Source: Marivivens sp. LCG002 (GTDB lineage: Bacteria > Pseudomonadota > Alphaproteobacteria > Rhodobacterales > Rhodobacteraceae). From it: 64,000 nt of DNA. The stretch lies in NCBI RefSeq assembly GCF_030264275.1, contig NZ_CP127165.1:918001-982000 (forward strand), given 5' to 3'. Positions within the stretch are counted from its first letter, which is position 1. Each line of letters starts with the position of its first letter. Position numbers and translations under genes: made by a program. Below the pieces are notes generated by a model, which was given only the letters and a program-made list of their open reading frames with translations, was not told the DNA's origin and ran no database searches. Below, piece after piece: positions 61,554-64,000 of this stretch.

Positions 61554-62758
61554 AGGGCCTGATCCTCGCACTTGCGCTCTTGGCGTCGCCTCTTGCAGCG
61601 CAGGACTTTACCGCTCTGGCGCGCATCGATGCGGCAGCGAGCCGGATTTCGGACAAGACACGGGGCGTGGCGATCGATCTTTTCCTCTCGCAACCTGTGC
61701 CGTTCCGCGTCTTTACGCTCACCGAGCCGATGCGACTTGTGATCGATTTCCGCGAGGTGGATTGGCGTGGTGTCGGGGCAGATACCCTCCTCCAAGGGCA
61801 AAAGGTGCGCGATGTGCGCTTTGGCACCCTTCGCCCCGGATGGTCGCGGATGGTGGCCGATCTTGCCGAGCCTCTGGCGGTCAAACTTGCCAGTATGACC
61901 GTGTCCGAGGTGGACGGCACCGCCAAACTCAGCCTTGAACTTGAACGCGTCGACGAGGCGACCTTTGCGGAGAAAAGCGGCGCGCCCGTCGATCCCGATT
62001 GGGAGCTGATAGCCGCTGATCCGACACTTGGTCCTGCGCCCAAGCCTGACTTTGGCGATACGGTGGTTGTCATCGATCCGGGGCATGGGGGCATTGATCC
62101 CGGTGCGGAGAGGGGAGCGAGCAAAGAGGCCGATCTGATGCTTGCTCTTGCGCAAGAGGTTGCCCAAACCCTTGAACGGATTGATGGATTTCAAGCTGTG
62201 CTGACCCGTTCGAGCGACATTTTCGTTCCCCTCGAAGAGCGGATGACCATTGCGCGGGCGGCGGGGGCGGATGTGTTTATCTCGCTTCATGCCGATGCCT
62301 TGGAAGAGGGCGGCGCGAGCGGGGCCTCTGTCTATACGCTCAGCCCATCAGCAGCGGACGAGGCATCGCAGCGGATGGCCGAGCGGCACGAGCGCGGCGA
62401 TCTTCTGGCGGGGGTCGATCTTGCGGGGCAGGACGACCGGATCGCGACCGCCTTGATGGATCTGGTGCGGCTCGAAACCATGCCCCAAAGCGAGAGCCTT
62501 GCGCTGGAAATCGTCGAAGCCTTTGACGAAATAGGCGCACCGCTCAATTCGCGGCCCCGTCGCACGGCCGAGTTGGCGGTTCTCAATGCCGCCGATTTCC
62601 CTTCGGTGCTTGTCGAAGTCGGCTTTCTGTCGGACGTAGGGGACCGCGAGCGGCTTTCGAGCGCGATCGGACGCGCGCCGATTGTTGCGGGACTTGTCGT
62701 TGCGGTTCAGCGTTGGCAGGCGGAATGGGCGGCAAACAAGACGCTGCTACGGCAATAA
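61550..62758 (+). CDS. amiC: N-acetylmuramoyl-L-alanine amidase AmiC-type
   Basis: A 402-residue periplasmic amidase. A signal peptide (MKGLILALALLASPLAAQ) leads into an AMIN domain (AIDLFLSQPVPFRVFTLTEP), then a zinc-dependent Amidase_3 domain: IDPGHGGIDPG (His), GASKEADLML (Glu), ISLHADA (His) and the catalytic Glu in VEVGFLSD. It cuts septal peptidoglycan. The start overlaps the aminotransferase stop by 4 bp; PBP1A follows 90 bp downstream. Confidence 0.93.
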   Translation: MKGLILALALLASPLAAQDFTALARIDAAASRISDKTRGVAIDLFLSQPVPFRVFTLTEPMRLVIDFREVDWRGVGADTLLQGQKVRDVRFGTLRPGWSRMVADLAEPLAVKLASMTVSEVDGTAKLSLELERVDEATFAEKSGAPVDPDWELIAADPTLGPAPKPDFGDTVVVIDPGHGGIDPGAERGASKEADLMLALAQEVAQTLERIDGFQAVLTRSSDIFVPLEERMTIARAAGADVFISLHADALEEGGASGASVYTLSPSAADEASQRMAERHERGDLLAGVDLAGQDDRIATALMDLVRLETMPQSESLALEIVEAFDEIGAPLNSRPRRTAELAVLNAADFPSVLVEVGFLSDVGDRERLSSAIGRAPIVAGLVVAVQRWQAEWAANKTLLRQ

Positions 62759-62848
62759 GGCACGATCACGCCGATTTTTCCAATCTCGGTTTTGACGAAA
62801 CGCGGCCTACAACTTATAAGCGGCGCACATTCTATCGGGGGCAAGCGC

Positions 62849-64000
62849 GTGCTGCGTTTCATTTTATCGTTCTTCGGAACAATTTTTTCTATGATCACGC
62901 TTGGCATCGGTCTGGCCGCGCTTTCGCTTGGCGCTATTTTCTATATGTATGGCAAGGACTTGCCGAGCTACGAGGTGCTCTCGCAGTATCGTCCCAAGAC
63001 GATCAGCCGCATCTATTCGGGCGAAGGTCAGATCATCGACGAATTCGCCACCGAGCGGCGCGTCTTTACCCCTGCGGAAGAGATTCCCGATATCGTCAAG
63101 CAGGCGTTTATTTCCGCCGAAGACAAGAACTTCTATACCCACCCCGGTTATGACGTGCGTGGGATGGCTGCGGCCTTTATCGATGCGGTCAAATCGCGCG
63201 GGGCCGATCTTCGCGGGGCGTCGACCATCACGCAGCAGGTGATGAAGAACTTCCTTCTCGACGGATCGCGTTCCGCCGAACGCAAGATCAAGGAACTCAT
63301 CCTTGCCGCGCGTATTGAAAAGGCGATGGATAAAGAGCGCATTCTCGAACTTTATCTCAACGAGATCGATCTTGGTGTGCGCAGCTTCGGTGTCACGGCC
63401 GCCGCGCAGTCCTATTTCAACAAGCCGCTGAGCCAGCTTTCGCCCGCCGAGGCGGCCTTTCTCGCTGTGCATCCCAAAGCGCCCTACAGCTATCATCCCG
63501 TCAAGAACCGCGAAGCCGCGCTCGAGCGCCGTAATTTCATTCTTCGCGAGATGTTCGAGAATGGGTATCTGACCGACGCTGAATATGAAGAGGCGCGCAA
63601 CGATCCCTTGCGCACGGTGCAGAACGGTGATTTCCCGAGCTATCAAAGCTCGCGACAATCGCGCGACTATTTCACCGAAGAGGTCCGCCGTCAGGTGACG
63701 CAGCTCTTCGGTCTCACTCAGGAACAGTTCTCGTCCGAAGGTTACGCAATCCGTGCCACCGTCGATGCCGAGCTTCAGGTCGTGGCCGCCCATGCGCTGC
63801 AACGCCAGCTTGAGGATTTTGACCGATCCTTGGGCAAATGGCGCGGAACAAGCGAAAAGATCGCGGAAGAGAACCTCGGGTCCGAAGACGCATGGCGTGC
63901 TGCGCTCTCCGCGCTTTCGGTCCCGCGTGACATCACGCTCGATGGTCAGTGGTATCCTGCGGTCGTGCTCGGTGTCGAAGAACAGCGCCTTGTGATCGGG
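62849..64000 (+). CDS. mrcA: Penicillin-binding protein 1A (3' partial)
   Basis: The first 384 codons of a class A PBP, open to the window's end. GTG at 62849 begins VLRFILSFFGTIFSMITLGI, a membrane anchor. The glycosyltransferase (GT51) domain has FISAEDKNFYTHPGYD, GASTITQQVMKNF, RKIKELILAARIEK and LELYLNEIDLG. The usual ALPKAP motif reads AVHPKAPYSYHP. The OB-like linker and transpeptidase domain lie mostly outside. It is next to amiC, as is usual in this order. Confidence 0.93.
   Translation, partial: MLRFILSFFGTIFSMITLGIGLAALSLGAIFYMYGKDLPSYEVLSQYRPKTISRIYSGEGQIIDEFATERRVFTPAEEIPDIVKQAFISAEDKNFYTHPGYDVRGMAAAFIDAVKSRGADLRGASTITQQVMKNFLLDGSRSAERKIKELILAARIEKAMDKERILELYLNEIDLGVRSFGVTAAAQSYFNKPLSQLSPAEAAFLAVHPKAPYSYHPVKNREAALERRNFILREMFENGYLTDAEYEEARNDPLRTVQNGDFPSYQSSRQSRDYFTEEVRRQVTQLFGLTQEQFSSEGYAIRATVDAELQVVAAHALQRQLEDFDRSLGKWRGTSEKIAEENLGSEDAWRAALSALSVPRDITLDGQWYPAVVLGVEEQRLVIG

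Overview
The window reads as the chromosome of an alphaproteobacterium, most likely Rhodobacteraceae (Roseobacter/Rhodobacter type). The evidence is the gene content: C4-type ALA synthase, TRAP transporters with DctB/DctD-like regulation, form II Mo-hydroxylase 'cox' genes, a siroheme/APS-reductase operon, IF-3 beginning ARRPHNAPP, and high-GC codon use with dense ATGA-type overlaps. Most of the window is ordinary core chromosome. The accessory interest lies in about 1-27 kb.

Region 1 (1-27.2 kb) is a split molybdenum-hydroxylase locus wrapped around a quinoprotein alcohol dehydrogenase island. Maturation genes coxD (partial), coxE, an xdhC-type gene and a molybdopterin-binding gene occupy 1-3968. 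The structural genes coxG-S-L-M occupy 22.86-27.13 kb. Between them lie an ApbE flavin transferase with a NosR-like membrane flavoprotein/Fe-S protein, and a NitT/TauT-type ABC transporter whose permease is separated from its binding protein and ATPase. The same stretch holds a FIST protein with a hybrid histidine kinase and a LuxR-type response regulator, and an ExaA/PedH-type PQQ dehydrogenase carrying the extra Asp typical of lanthanide-dependent enzymes. It also holds the PQQ-associated ABC export genes, beta-propeller and binding protein, cytochrome c550 (PedF-like) and a MoxJ/XoxJ-like protein. A recurrent motif, roughly TTGAACCWWGGTCGYA with core GGTCGYA, sits in nearly every intergenic region here. 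One copy lies just before coxG and shares 14 of 15 bases with a copy upstream of the dehydrogenase. I infer one regulon in which a periplasmic alcohol dehydrogenase and a cytoplasmic Mo-hydroxylase may oxidise an alcohol and then its aldehyde.

Region 2 (27.2-34.8 kb) has infC with an apparent AUA start codon, an alanine-rich membrane-anchored repeat protein, and ferredoxin-NADP reductase. It continues with the assimilatory sulfate operon cysG-DUF2849-cysI-cysH-DUF934 and a divergent Lrp/AsnC regulator with three helically phased operator copies.

Region 3 (34.8-43.9 kb) has a cytochrome P450, a DctB/DctD-like two-component pair in which DctD lacks GAFTGA and an intact Walker A, a DctPQM TRAP transporter with a sigma70-like promoter and upstream palindromes, and a PhzS-like FAD monooxygenase.

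Region 4 (43.9-64 kb) is core: tpiA, TfoX-like, iscA, sufT-like, two small GAF-like proteins, tgt, lon, an HU-like protein, two tRNA-Val(UAC), two tRNA-Asp(GUC), histidine phosphatase, M20 peptidase, hemA (TTG start), a RodZ-like protein, ispG, a DsbA-like protein, an aminotransferase, amiC and the start of mrcA, which runs off the window.
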